Positions 7,977 to 15,020 of a stretch of DNA of 26,474 nucleotides are shown here, one piece after another. The notes beneath the pieces were generated by a model that ran no database searches, had not been told where the DNA came from, and saw only the letters and a program-made list of their open reading frames with translations. The position numbers were made by a program, and so were the translations under genes. Location of the stretch: positions 99,670 through 126,143 of the forward strand of contig HF999640.1 of NCBI GenBank assembly GCA_000434055.1. Reading direction: 5' to 3'. This DNA comes from Ruminococcus sp. CAG:488 (lineage in GTDB: Bacteria; Bacillota; Clostridia; Oscillospirales; Acutalibacteraceae). The stretch's first letter is position 1, and every line of letters begins with the position of its first letter.

Positions 7977-9545
7977 TCAGTTGCTGAATTGAAGATGACT
8001 CACCGCGTATGTTATAGAGGTCAGCGGATTATCCATCATCGACTGATATTCTTCAAATCGCTCCCAATCCTCAATATCAATAAATACGATGTCAACGTCC
8101 TGATGTTCGGCAGTAAAGTAATCTTTATAGAAATGCAGAAATTCATCTCTTACAAGATTCTTGTTCGGAACCTTAGGAACATAAACAAGCTTTTCTCCCT
8201 GCGAAATTTTTTCATCGACATATTCCTGCCTCATTGCAAAAACGTCATAATTCTGTATCGTTTGAAGCGGAAGCAAAACCGCAAAACAAAGCAGCGCCGA
8301 AACAGCTGTAACATTGAGCACACGCAAGACCTTTCCTTCAAGCCTAATGCCGTATTCATTTACAATGTAGCTTGCAAGATAAATTGTAAGCGAAACAAAT
8401 ATTATCAGGGAAAGATAAAAAGTTCTGTAGCCGTGGAGAGTAAGAATCATGAACATTCCTACGGACATCGCAAGGGCAAATATAGCAAAAACAGAATAAG
8501 ATTTTGTCTTTATATCCTTAATAAACCTGAAAATAATTATAAGAGCATTAAGAAGAAAAGCAAACATCAATACCATAAGGAAGAGCTTAACGCTTGAAAT
8601 TACCTTTGCTTCCTCTGTTTGAGTAAACTTATAAAGAACACATACCGCCGGATATACATTTGAAAAGACGATGTGCCAAAGCTTAAATTTATCGTCCGGC
8701 GATTCTTTTATTACAATATACGTTAAGACAGCACCAAAAATAACGATCCAAATCGCCGCCGTGCTGAAATACTCCGCAAACTTTGCCACAACTCCTATTG
8801 CAAAGGGAATATTAAAAATTATCTGCCGATAACTCGACATGACGTTTTCGCCTATAACGCTGTAGCTTATGTGCTTAGGCACAATAAACATCAGAGCCGC
8901 GCCTATAATTCCTCCGATAAAAAATATAATATGATCTGCCTCAAATTTTTTCTCGGTGAAATATTTATAGGCAATGAGGAAAACTGCCGTTGCCAGAAAA
9001 ATTACCGTTGCATTCTCGCTGTAAAACTGCATACATATTGATGCAATAAAAAGAACGGTATACAAAAGTAACCTCATTTTCTTTTTCTTGCGGCCGATTA
9101 TTTTCATCAAAGCAAAACAAACAAAAACATTCGCAAGCGGCGCAACGTAATTCATGATACACGGGTTTGAAGAATAGCACTTGGCATAAAAGCCCGATGA
9201 CGGCATAATAATAAGAAGCGCCGTTGCAATTTTCAGCCAAAGTTTTTTAATCTCGAAAACATAAATTATGCAACCGATCAATACAGTTAAAACCATCGGC
9301 TTAAAAACCATTCTTGTTATCGGATAAAAATTGAAATAATAAAGTGCAAGATTTCCTATAAATCTTCCGTTGCCGTAATGAATAGAAAAGTCGAGACCGT
9401 TTGCAATCGATAAAGCCGAATATGAGGTCTGCATTGAATAATCATCGGTATCAAAAAAATTAAACAGAAAAACAATAAATAACAGTGCGTAAATAAAAAA
9501 GATCAAAAGAGTATTTTCATAATTTCTTTTTATTGTCGTCTTCAT
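7977..9545 (-). CDS. Large polytopic membrane protein (DUF6056-like)
   Basis: 522 residues with about ten or more hydrophobic segments spread over the length and a soluble C-terminal tail of about 100 residues. Near the N-terminus, after the first membrane segment, there is a DTDDYSMQTSYSAL stretch and H-Y-G-N-G-R-F-I-G-N, an extracellular loop with acidic residues. This layout resembles DUF6056 and the GT-C-like membrane glycosyltransferases, where an acidic first loop is catalytic, but I do not claim the activity. It starts one base after the stop of the upstream transporter-like gene with a GGAAG ribosome site, so it is probably the third gene of that operon. The 134 bp downstream hold no terminator I can see, so readthrough into the rimP operon is possible. 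Confidence 0.7.
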   Translation of the reverse strand: MKTTIKRNYENTLLIFFIYALLFIVFLFNFFDTDDYSMQTSYSALSIANGLDFSIHYGNGRFIGNLALYYFNFYPITRMVFKPMVLTVLIGCIIYVFEIKKLWLKIATALLIIMPSSGFYAKCYSSNPCIMNYVAPLANVFVCFALMKIIGRKKKKMRLLLYTVLFIASICMQFYSENATVIFLATAVFLIAYKYFTEKKFEADHIIFFIGGIIGAALMFIVPKHISYSVIGENVMSSYRQIIFNIPFAIGVVAKFAEYFSTAAIWIVIFGAVLTYIVIKESPDDKFKLWHIVFSNVYPAVCVLYKFTQTEEAKVISSVKLFLMVLMFAFLLNALIIIFRFIKDIKTKSYSVFAIFALAMSVGMFMILTLHGYRTFYLSLIIFVSLTIYLASYIVNEYGIRLEGKVLRVLNVTAVSALLCFAVLLPLQTIQNYDVFAMRQEYVDEKISQGEKLVYVPKVPNKNLVRDEFLHFYKDYFTAEHQDVDIVFIDIEDWERFEEYQSMMDNPLTSITYAVSHLQFSN

Positions 9546-9546
9546 T

Positions 9547-10254
9547 TTACTTCTTCCTTTTTAACGGGTTTTCGGGCTTTACGCCGCCTGTGAGGAATCC
9601 GCTGATATACATAAGATAAGCTGCAAGAATTGAAACAACAACACAAATCGGAATAAGTGTACCCGTACCGAGACTTCCGTCGAACATAAGCACAATAACC
9701 GCAGCGATTACGGGAACAAAAGAAATTCTCCAGTGCTTTGCAAGGTATCCTGCACCGAGCGCACCGAAAAGTGCCGGAAGAACTTGGTCAAAAGCAGGCT
9801 TCAGTGCCGAATCCTCGCCGGTAAGAGCAGGAAGAATAGGGGTAAGCGCAAGAACGCCGACCGCAAGAATTATGGTTGTAACAATAGACGATGTCGCCGT
9901 TGCGATTGTTGAGATAACCTCGTCCGCCTCTGTGCCGGGCTTCGTCTTTGCAAGCTCACGGGAGTTGAGAACACACGGAAGCTTGAGGTTTGTGATGTTA
10001 CCCGTAACGAACGAAAGGTATGTTGCGCCCGTGCCGAGCATCGGAGCATAAACAACAATTTCCAAAATTGCGGACGTCCAGAAAATAGGAATAACCTTTA
10101 ATAATCCGTCAAATACCTGTTTAAATGTCGGCCATGCGTTAAATTTCAAACATATTGCGACGGGAACGGCAACCAAAACACAAATTGCCGTAACCATGAA
10201 AATATTTCCCCACGTATAGGTGGAGTCCATATAACTGCGTTTTTTCTTGCTCAT
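9547..10254 (-). CDS. Multi-pass membrane protein, partner of the DUF5058 protein
   Basis: 235 residues starting MSKKKRSYMDSTYTW. An in-frame ATG 15 bases upstream exists, but the chosen start forms an ATGA overlap with the stop of the preceding gene and has GGAGG 8 bases upstream. Six or so hydrophobic segments are visible. A central stretch, TYLSFVTGNITNLKLPC, followed by a charged loop with K-T-K-P-G-T-E-A-D-E, looks functional: a re-entrant or substrate site between helices. I do not recognise a named function. Its tight coupling to a DUF5058 protein suggests that the two form a heteromeric transporter. Confidence 0.75.
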   Translation of the reverse strand: MSKKKRSYMDSTYTWGNIFMVTAICVLVAVPVAICLKFNAWPTFKQVFDGLLKVIPIFWTSAILEIVVYAPMLGTGATYLSFVTGNITNLKLPCVLNSRELAKTKPGTEADEVISTIATATSSIVTTIILAVGVLALTPILPALTGEDSALKPAFDQVLPALFGALGAGYLAKHWRISFVPVIAAVIVLMFDGSLGTGTLIPICVVVSILAAYLMYISGFLTGGVKPENPLKRKK

Positions 10255-11069
10255 ACGATCGGCCTCCATTCAAACGTTGATATTTCCGCGGGAAGAACAT
10301 AATGCAGAAGGACTGCCATTCCCATACCTGCGAACATACCGAGCGGCATTACAAACGGCTCAAATTTATCCCACTTGAATTTCTTGCAGAGAGCCTGAAG
10401 AACAACAACAACGATAACAGATGTAATAAGAACCGCAACCGACATAACACCTGCGCCCACTCCAACGGGCTTAAGCTTTCCGTTCTCTTTAATTGTCGGA
10501 GCTGTGCCTGCGAGTGCATTGCCGATGAATGCAGAAATAAGACCGATAAATGTTGCGGCGGAAATAATATCGCCGAATTTGTTTTCACCGCTTGCGTTGT
10601 TAGTTACCTTGCCGACCTTGCTCTGAATTTTCTTGAGAAAAACAGGAATAAGTATAAGCGAAAGGATAACGCCGATAGTCATAACCCATGAAACGGCAGC
10701 AAATATTTTCGGATCGGCTATGTTTTGACCGAAAACAGCAATACTTGTACCGTCCCTGAAGGACTCAAGAGCCGCTTGAGCAGCCGTAACCTCATACTGA
10801 AGATTGCCGACAACCGAAAGTCTTATCCACGGAAGAACAATTCCGAGTGTGCTCGACAGTGTAATAACCGTCGCGAAGATAGCAACCGCCGGAGCGATCG
10901 TAAACAGCGCACTTGAAGTAACCGCCTTTTTCATGTCTGCGGTCGTAAGACCAACCTCCTTGCCATGCTTCCATGCACGGATAAGAAAAAACAAGGACTG
11001 AACAATGACGAAAACAATAACCATTGCCGCAAGTCCGTACATAAATCCGCTTTCTTTAAAATCTTGCAT
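10251..11069 (-). CDS. DUF5058-family membrane protein, probable transporter subunit
   Basis: 272 residues with about seven to eight transmembrane segments. The N-terminus (SGFMYGLAAMVIVFVIVQS), the cytoplasmic W-K-H-G-K-E segment, and the conserved TIAPAVAIFATVITLS and LPWIRLSVVGNLQYE stretches match my memory of DUF5058. The family has no established function known to me; the Gly/Pro-rich helices and conserved Asn/Thr positions suggest a secondary transporter. It is the first gene of a three-gene unit with its own promoter (11106-11135) and an AAGGGGG ribosome site. Its stop overlaps the start of the next membrane gene. Confidence 0.8.
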   Translation of the reverse strand: MQDFKESGFMYGLAAMVIVFVIVQSLFFLIRAWKHGKEVGLTTADMKKAVTSSALFTIAPAVAIFATVITLSSTLGIVLPWIRLSVVGNLQYEVTAAQAALESFRDGTSIAVFGQNIADPKIFAAVSWVMTIGVILSLILIPVFLKKIQSKVGKVTNNASGENKFGDIISAATFIGLISAFIGNALAGTAPTIKENGKLKPVGVGAGVMSVAVLITSVIVVVVLQALCKKFKWDKFEPFVMPLGMFAGMGMAVLLHYVLPAEISTFEWRPIV

Positions 11070-11105
11070 TACATATCCCCCTTAGAACTTGTTGATATGT
11101 GTTTT

Positions 11106-11135
11106 ATTTTATCACAATATGTATTCCGCCGTCAA
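11106..11135 (-). promoter_or_regulatory. Sigma-A promoter of the DUF5058 operon
   Basis: Minus strand TTGACG (11130-11135) and TAAAAT (11106-11111), 18-bp spacer; predicted leader about 30 bases. It starts only 14 bp beyond the terminator hairpin of the acyltransferase gene. Confidence 0.7.
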
Positions 11136-11149
11136 GAAAATAAATGAAA

Positions 11150-11179
11150 AAGGGCGATGCCGAATGAGCATCAGCCCTT
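11150..11179 (-). terminator. Terminator of the acyltransferase gene, overlapping its stop codon
   Basis: Minus-strand arms AAGGGC-t-GATGC and GCATCGCCCTT with a 7-base loop, then a T run. The 5' arm contains the last codons and the TGA stop of the acyltransferase (11171-11173). Confidence 0.8.
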
Positions 11180-12184
11180 ATCATTTGTAAAGATGCTTAT
11201 TATTCTATCATAAATCCATGCCGCAGCGAGGCAAAGTGCAACCGTGCAAAAGGATAAAAGAATAGAAACAACCGTATTCTCGGTTAAAATCGGAAGAAAC
11301 CCATAAAGCTGAATCGGGAATTTATGCATTAGAAGTATCGGCATAGTGTGTCGTCCGATATATGCCAATCCGGCGGAACGGAGTGTACTTGCAAGCAAAC
11401 ACCATCCGAAAATTCCGACAACAGCGGTAGGAATATAAATCCACAGCTTTCCGAAATCGTTCATTGCAAAATCGGTTCTTGTATTGAGAGAAGAAAGAAA
11501 AGCTCCGCCTAAAATCAAAATTAAAGAAGCAATAACCTTTGCCCAAATCGGTATAGCAGCTTTTACCTTGCCGTCCTTATAAATCAACTGCTTTGCAAGC
11601 CTGCCGATTATGAAATACGGCGAAGCATTGACGGCCTGAATAATTCCGAAAGGCGCCGAAGGATAAAATCTTAAACAGTATAGAATAATCACTGCACTTA
11701 CGGAAAACGCAAGCAAAATCACCGTATATTTAATTTTATTTTTACCGCGAAAAACAAACCTATTTATAATATAAGCTGCGGAGAGCAAAACAAACAAACA
11801 AGGGAGAAACCAGAGAGGATTGTTCCACAGCATAAGTCCTGTTGACCGTGTACCGATGATCATTCCGAGCAGGCATTGAGTAAGAGACAGTCCGCTTTTT
11901 TTGAAAAAATAATTCGTAATTATATAAAATCCAATGCTTATTGATGAAAAAATAAAATACGGAATCAAAATTCTTTTTGCTTTTTCACGGAAAAAATTTT
12001 TCGGTTCTTTGGCGGTGTTGAATGTCAAACCCGAAAGGAAAAAGAAAAGCGGAACATGAAACGAGTAAAGATAGCCGCAAAGCGGGCCAGATGGCAACTG
12101 GTGACCGAGCACTATGAAAAAAATTGCAATTGCTTTTGCAATATCAATCCAAGCGATCCGTTCTTTTTTGCAGCAAATACTCAA
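11171..12184 (-). CDS. Acyltransferase 3 family membrane protein
   Basis: 337 residues with about ten membrane segments. The family motif is at the N-terminus: RIAWIDIAKAIAIFFIVLGHQ (shown in part: W-I-D-I-A-K-A with the catalytic-type G-H), followed by YSFHVPLFFFLSG, the second conserved block. These proteins transfer acyl groups such as acetyl from the cytoplasm to cell-surface polysaccharides, peptidoglycan or lipids. The start codon is TTG, chosen because a GGAGGAG motif lies at normal distance and the N-terminal motif begins right after it; no ATG is available. The upstream neighbour is the secreted dockerin protein, separated by a terminator. Substrate is unknown. Confidence 0.88.
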   Translation of the reverse strand: MSICCKKERIAWIDIAKAIAIFFIVLGHQLPSGPLCGYLYSFHVPLFFFLSGLTFNTAKEPKNFFREKAKRILIPYFIFSSISIGFYIITNYFFKKSGLSLTQCLLGMIIGTRSTGLMLWNNPLWFLPCLFVLLSAAYIINRFVFRGKNKIKYTVILLAFSVSAVIILYCLRFYPSAPFGIIQAVNASPYFIIGRLAKQLIYKDGKVKAAIPIWAKVIASLILILGGAFLSSLNTRTDFAMNDFGKLWIYIPTAVVGIFGWCLLASTLRSAGLAYIGRHTMPILLMHKFPIQLYGFLPILTENTVVSILLSFCTVALCLAAAWIYDRIISIFTNDKG

Positions 12185-12210
12185 ACCGTTCTCCTCCGTT
12201 TATATTAAGA

Positions 12211-12237
12211 CAAAAGTCTCCCTGTGACAAGGGAGAC
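12211..12237 (-). terminator. Rho-independent terminator of the dockerin gene
   Basis: A perfect 8-bp stem (12216-12223 with 12230-12237), 6-base loop and a T run on the minus strand, 18 bases after the dockerin-protein stop. Confidence 0.85.
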
Positions 12238-12254
12238 TGCTTTAACTTTTATTT

Positions 12255-13202
12255 TTATATGCTCAATACTCCTATTGAAATTCTCAGAACAATAAGCGCA
12301 TCGGCGGAATTTACCTTTCCGTCGCCGTTTACATCTGCATTCAAAAACGCTGTCTGCGAGCTTATCAATTCATTAAAACCGATTGAATATCTGAGAATAA
12401 GAAGCGCATCGGCGGAATTTACCTTTCCGTCGCCGTTTACATCTGCCGTTGACTTAGCAACAAGAGAAGGTGTTGATATTGTCTTGTGACAAACAGAACA
12501 CTCCATATGCTTAAGGCCGGTGTTGTAAACCGACGGTCTTTCTGAGTAGACCCAAACTGCCGTATGCTCGGTTTTCGGCGTAGTAACATTGTAGCTGTGA
12601 CCGCAGGCGCAGATGTATGTATCAATTCCCGTCGAGCTGCATGTTGCCTTTTTCGTAACCGTTTTGGTGTAGGAATGAACATGGTTGCTTGTGCTGCTGA
12701 GACTAATTGCATACATTGTCCAGTTAATGTCTCCGCACTCGGGACAGCCCCAAGAAATGTATGTTGTCGTATTGTGATGCGGATTGTTATGTGCATAGTC
12801 CGTCATAAGTCCGTCTTCACCGTCGCCGCAGAGAATTGCATGCTGGAACGATTTGCAACTGTTGCAATAGTAGAATACGGGATCGCCGGGCGAAAGCTTG
12901 CCGGCATTATCGTCAAAATAAATGTACGGCCCGTCGGTTTTGAGAACATGTGCCGTTCCGTATGTTCCTTTGAGAGCATTGAAAAGATTTCCTACAGAGC
13001 GCTCCATAACATTGATTCCGCCGGCTTGCAAGCAGTTGGAAACAAATCCTGCACAAAGCTCAATTCCGTTATCCCAGTTTTCCTCGGCATAATCAAGTGC
13101 CGACTGTGGGTTATAATCAACGGCGCTTGCATTTGTGCTTGCGAACGCAAACGCAGACACAATCATTGTGAGGGCTACAAATACGGATATAACTCTTTTC
13201 AT
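12255..13202 (-). CDS. Secreted amidase/NlpC-like domain protein with two type I dockerin repeats
   Basis: 315 residues. A signal peptide covers about 1-27 (cut after ASA). Residues about 29-165 resemble the putative amidase domain fold: Cys50 in ELCAGFVSNCLQAGG, His121 in SFQHAILCGDG and Asn/His near 138-140 are candidate catalytic residues. Residues about 173-245 form a cysteine module with A-T-C, C-A-C and C-S-V-C, of a kind common in Ruminococcus-type surface proteins and possibly metal-binding. The C-terminus holds two dockerin calcium loops, each with DVNGDGKVNSADAL, about 36 residues apart. Dockerins bind cohesins on scaffoldins, so the protein is probably displayed on a cell-surface complex. 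Peptidoglycan or peptide hydrolysis is an inference. A perfect promoter lies upstream and a terminator downstream, so it is monocistronic. Confidence 0.82.
   Translation of the reverse strand: MKRVISVFVALTMIVSAFAFASTNASAVDYNPQSALDYAEENWDNGIELCAGFVSNCLQAGGINVMERSVGNLFNALKGTYGTAHVLKTDGPYIYFDDNAGKLSPGDPVFYYCNSCKSFQHAILCGDGEDGLMTDYAHNNPHHNTTTYISWGCPECGDINWTMYAISLSSTSNHVHSYTKTVTKKATCSSTGIDTYICACGHSYNVTTPKTEHTAVWVYSERPSVYNTGLKHMECSVCHKTISTPSLVAKSTADVNGDGKVNSADALLILRYSIGFNELISSQTAFLNADVNGDGKVNSADALIVLRISIGVLSI
12294..12446 (-). repeat. Exact 45-bp direct repeat coding for the two dockerin loops
   Basis: The copies at 12294-12338 and 12402-12446 are identical over 45 bases, 108 bp (36 codons) apart, and encode the same 15-residue calcium-binding segment including every synonymous position. 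Confidence 0.9.
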
Positions 13203-13251
13203 GTTCCTTCCTCCGAGATCTTTTTAACGTTAGTATTTAAACAACGGCTTA

Positions 13252-13280
13252 ATTATAACAACAAATTACAGTCTTGTCAA
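13252..13280 (-). promoter_or_regulatory. Consensus sigma-A promoter of the dockerin gene
   Basis: Minus strand TTGACA (13275-13280), 17-bp spacer, TATAAT (13252-13257): both boxes are perfect. The leader is about 43 bases with a GGAGGAAGG ribosome site. Confidence 0.9.
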
Positions 13281-13283
13281 TAA

Positions 13284-13300
13284 GTTACAAGATATTACAG
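13284..13300 (-). promoter_or_regulatory. Response-regulator-like direct repeat, copy A
   Basis: Minus strand C-TGTAAT-ATCT-TGTAAC, two hexamers with a 10-bp period, ending 3 bp upstream of the -35 box of the dockerin promoter, a typical position for an OmpR/PhoB-family activator. The hexamer matches the WalR half-site TGTWAH, but WalR boxes have an 11-bp period. Confidence 0.5.
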
Positions 13301-13412
13301 CTGTTTTTTCTTGTTCTAAGCATGTTTTGAGGTGAAAAAGCTATATATATTATAAAAGGATAAGCGTAACCAGGCTACAAATTACCCTCAAAGTAACAAA
13401 TCCGAGTCGTTT

Positions 13413-13429
13413 CTGTAACCTTTTGTAAC
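13413..13429 (+). promoter_or_regulatory. Response-regulator-like direct repeat, copy B
   Basis: Plus strand C-TGTAAC-CTTT-TGTAAC, the same design and 10-bp period as copy A but in opposite orientation, 145 bp upstream of the G5/3D promoter -35 box. Further GTAAC half-sites lie at 13366-13370 and 13393-13397. Confidence 0.45.
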
Positions 13430-13573
13430 TTTTTAGGTTTTGCACAAAAAATCACTCCCGCAGCACTGCCAAAATACCATTTATCGGCATTTTTTGACTG
13501 TATTTGCTTTGATTGTCTCGATATTATGACAAATAATTTGTAGAATATAAACAAAATCAATTTGCTTTTTCAT

Positions 13574-13602
13574 TTGACAAATTGGGCATAGATTACTATA
13601 AT
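13574..13602 (+). promoter_or_regulatory. Consensus sigma-A promoter of the G5/3D gene
   Basis: TTGACA (13574-13579), 17-bp spacer, TATAAT (13597-13602), both perfect. The predicted start near 13609 gives a leader of about 80 bases. Confidence 0.9.
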
Positions 13603-13614
13603 AAGCCACGTTGG

Positions 13615-13671
13615 TTCAAAAACTAATTTGAATATCACGGGTTTGCGCCCGAATAAAACGGCTTTTGCCGT
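13615..13671 (+). promoter_or_regulatory. Structured 5' leader with three small hairpins
   Basis: Three stems follow each other: TTCAAA/TTTGAA (13615-13632), CGGG/CCCG (13638-13651) and ACGGC/GCCGT with a TTTT loop (13658-13671). The ribosome site AAGGAG at 13676-13681 follows at once. It does not match any riboswitch I recognise, including the c-di-AMP (ydaO) class often found before such genes. Confidence 0.4.
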
Positions 13672-13690
13672 ATAAAAGGAGCTTCCTAAA

Positions 13691-14950
13691 ATGGAAATGA
13701 TAAAAACCACACTGAAGAAGATCGGCATTGCGATCTCCAAAGCCAAGGTAAAGGCTATTATGATAGCTGTTATCGTGTGCTTTGCCGCAGCAACCATCTA
13801 TGCTGCCGCTGCCAATTCATATTCGGTAAAAATCATAGCCGACGATACAGAGATCAATATAACAACAATGCGTGAAAGCGCAGAGGATGTTCTCAATCAG
13901 GCAAATATACTGATAAACAAGGGCGATGTTGTTGACCTTTCCGATTTCTCAAGCGGTTCAAAATCAACTATAATTGTTTACAGAGCTTGTGTAATCACCG
14001 TTTATGACGGTTCAGCGGAAGGAGTCAAATATCCTGCCGTAGGTTCGGTCGAAAGATCCCTCAGTGAAAACGGAATCGGACTTAACGACGGTGACGAGCT
14101 CAGCTGCAATAAAGAAGACGTTGTTTACGAAGGCATGGAGGTTGTTATTTCCCGTGCATTCCCCGTTTCTGTTATTGCCGACGGCGAGACCTACAAGCTC
14201 AATATGGCTTCCGGCACTGTTGCCGACGCTCTCAACAAGGCTGTTGTTACAATCGACGATGACGATATTATTTCCGCTTCCCTTAATACAGTTCTTACAA
14301 AGGGCATGACCATCAAGGTTACACGAGTAACCTATAAAGAAAGAACAGTTGACGAGGTTCTCCCGTTCACAACGCAGAAAAAGAATAATGCAAATCTCTA
14401 TACAGACCAGTCAAAGACCCTTCAGAAGGGTGTTAACGGCCGTCAGAACGTAACCTATAAGGATAAGTATGTTGACGGCAAGCTCAAGGAGTCCGTAAAG
14501 ATCAATTCCGTTGTTACAAAGGCGGCAACAGAGCGTATTCTTGAGGTCGGCACAAAGAGACGTCCGACAACGAGTGCAAACGGCATAAGCACTATTTCAA
14601 CGCTTAGTGCACCGTCAAGCCTTCAGATTGGTAAGAACGGCGTTCCGACATCGTACAAGAGAGTTATCACAGGTACCGCTTCCGCATATTCCGGCGGCGG
14701 AGTTACCGCAACAGGCAAATCTGTAAGACCCGGTTATATCGCAGTTAACCCGAATCAGATTCCCTACGGCACAAAGATGTGGATCGTTTCAAACGACGGT
14801 TCGTATGTTTACGGCTACGCTTCGGCTGAGGACACCGGCGGATTTATCTACTGGTCGGGCAGCAGCTCAACAGTCTGCGACCTTTACTTTGATTCCGAGG
14901 GTCAGGCAAGCGCATTCGGCAGACGAGGAGTTACAATTTATATTCTCTGA
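13691..14950 (+). CDS. Membrane-anchored or secreted G5/3D-domain cell-wall protein (YabE-like)
   Basis: 419 residues. A membrane segment or uncleaved signal at about 21-40 follows a basic N-terminus. Three ubiquitin-like DUF348 repeats occupy about 45-210, then a G5 domain (about 213-287, with VDEVLPFTTQKK and a V-N-G-R-Q-N-V-T-Y-K-D-K pattern), a linker rich in Thr/Ser, and a C-terminal 3D domain (about 330-419) with TASAYSGGG, TATGKSVRPG, YASAEDTGG and DLYFDS carrying the conserved acidic residues. This is the YabE/YuiC/YocH-type architecture of lytic-transglycosylase-like enzymes that remodel peptidoglycan. Start chosen for AAGGAG 9 bases upstream. It has its own promoter and a strong terminator. 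Confidence 0.92.
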   Translation: MEMIKTTLKKIGIAISKAKVKAIMIAVIVCFAAATIYAAAANSYSVKIIADDTEINITTMRESAEDVLNQANILINKGDVVDLSDFSSGSKSTIIVYRACVITVYDGSAEGVKYPAVGSVERSLSENGIGLNDGDELSCNKEDVVYEGMEVVISRAFPVSVIADGETYKLNMASGTVADALNKAVVTIDDDDIISASLNTVLTKGMTIKVTRVTYKERTVDEVLPFTTQKKNNANLYTDQSKTLQKGVNGRQNVTYKDKYVDGKLKESVKINSVVTKAATERILEVGTKRRPTTSANGISTISTLSAPSSLQIGKNGVPTSYKRVITGTASAYSGGGVTATGKSVRPGYIAVNPNQIPYGTKMWIVSNDGSYVYGYASAEDTGGFIYWSGSSSTVCDLYFDSEGQASAFGRRGVTIYIL

Positions 14951-14970
14951 TGATTTACAAAGATTGATTC

Positions 14971-15005
14971 AAAAGACCTCTTTCCGATTTGGAAAGAGGT
15001 CTTTT
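14971..15005. terminator. Strong bidirectional terminator
   Basis: A perfect 15-bp stem (14971-14985 with 14991-15005) with a 5-base loop; the stem begins with AAAA and ends with TTTT running into more T, so it serves both the G5/3D gene and trpS. Confidence 0.95.
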
Positions 15006-15020
15006 TTGTGTTCGTCTTAT

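Larger units (their letters stand above)
13203..13690. promoter_or_regulatory. Divergent regulatory region between the dockerin and G5/3D genes
   Basis: 488 bp without a credible gene. It holds two strong sigma-A promoters pointing outwards (13252-13280 minus, 13574-13602 plus), a cluster of GTAAC half-sites, a 13-bp palindrome ACAAATAATTTGT (13529-13541) 32 bp ahead of the plus promoter, and a leader with three hairpins. A weaker plus-strand pair, TTGAGG (13327-13332) and TATAAA (13351-13356) with 18-bp spacing, could drive a small RNA but is not convincing. No known riboswitch class was recognised. Confidence 0.7.

Noticed and set aside
12202..12230. Minus-strand promoter TTGTCA-17-TAATAT for the acyltransferase, with its -35 box in the terminator loop
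   Set aside because: The start of RNA would fall on the ribosome site, and TAATAT is a weak -10 box; it remains possible but was not annotated.
13375..13560. 61-codon minus-strand frame in the divergent region
   Set aside because: No ribosome site, no recognisable composition of a real protein, and it overlaps the regulatory repeats.
13603..13690. c-di-AMP (ydaO) riboswitch before the G5/3D gene
   Set aside because: The leader is only about 80 bases and lacks the conserved core motifs of that class.
13570..13797. 75-codon hydrophobic minus-strand frame
   Set aside because: It is antisense to the start of the G5/3D gene; hydrophobicity comes from the opposite strand of that gene's membrane segment.
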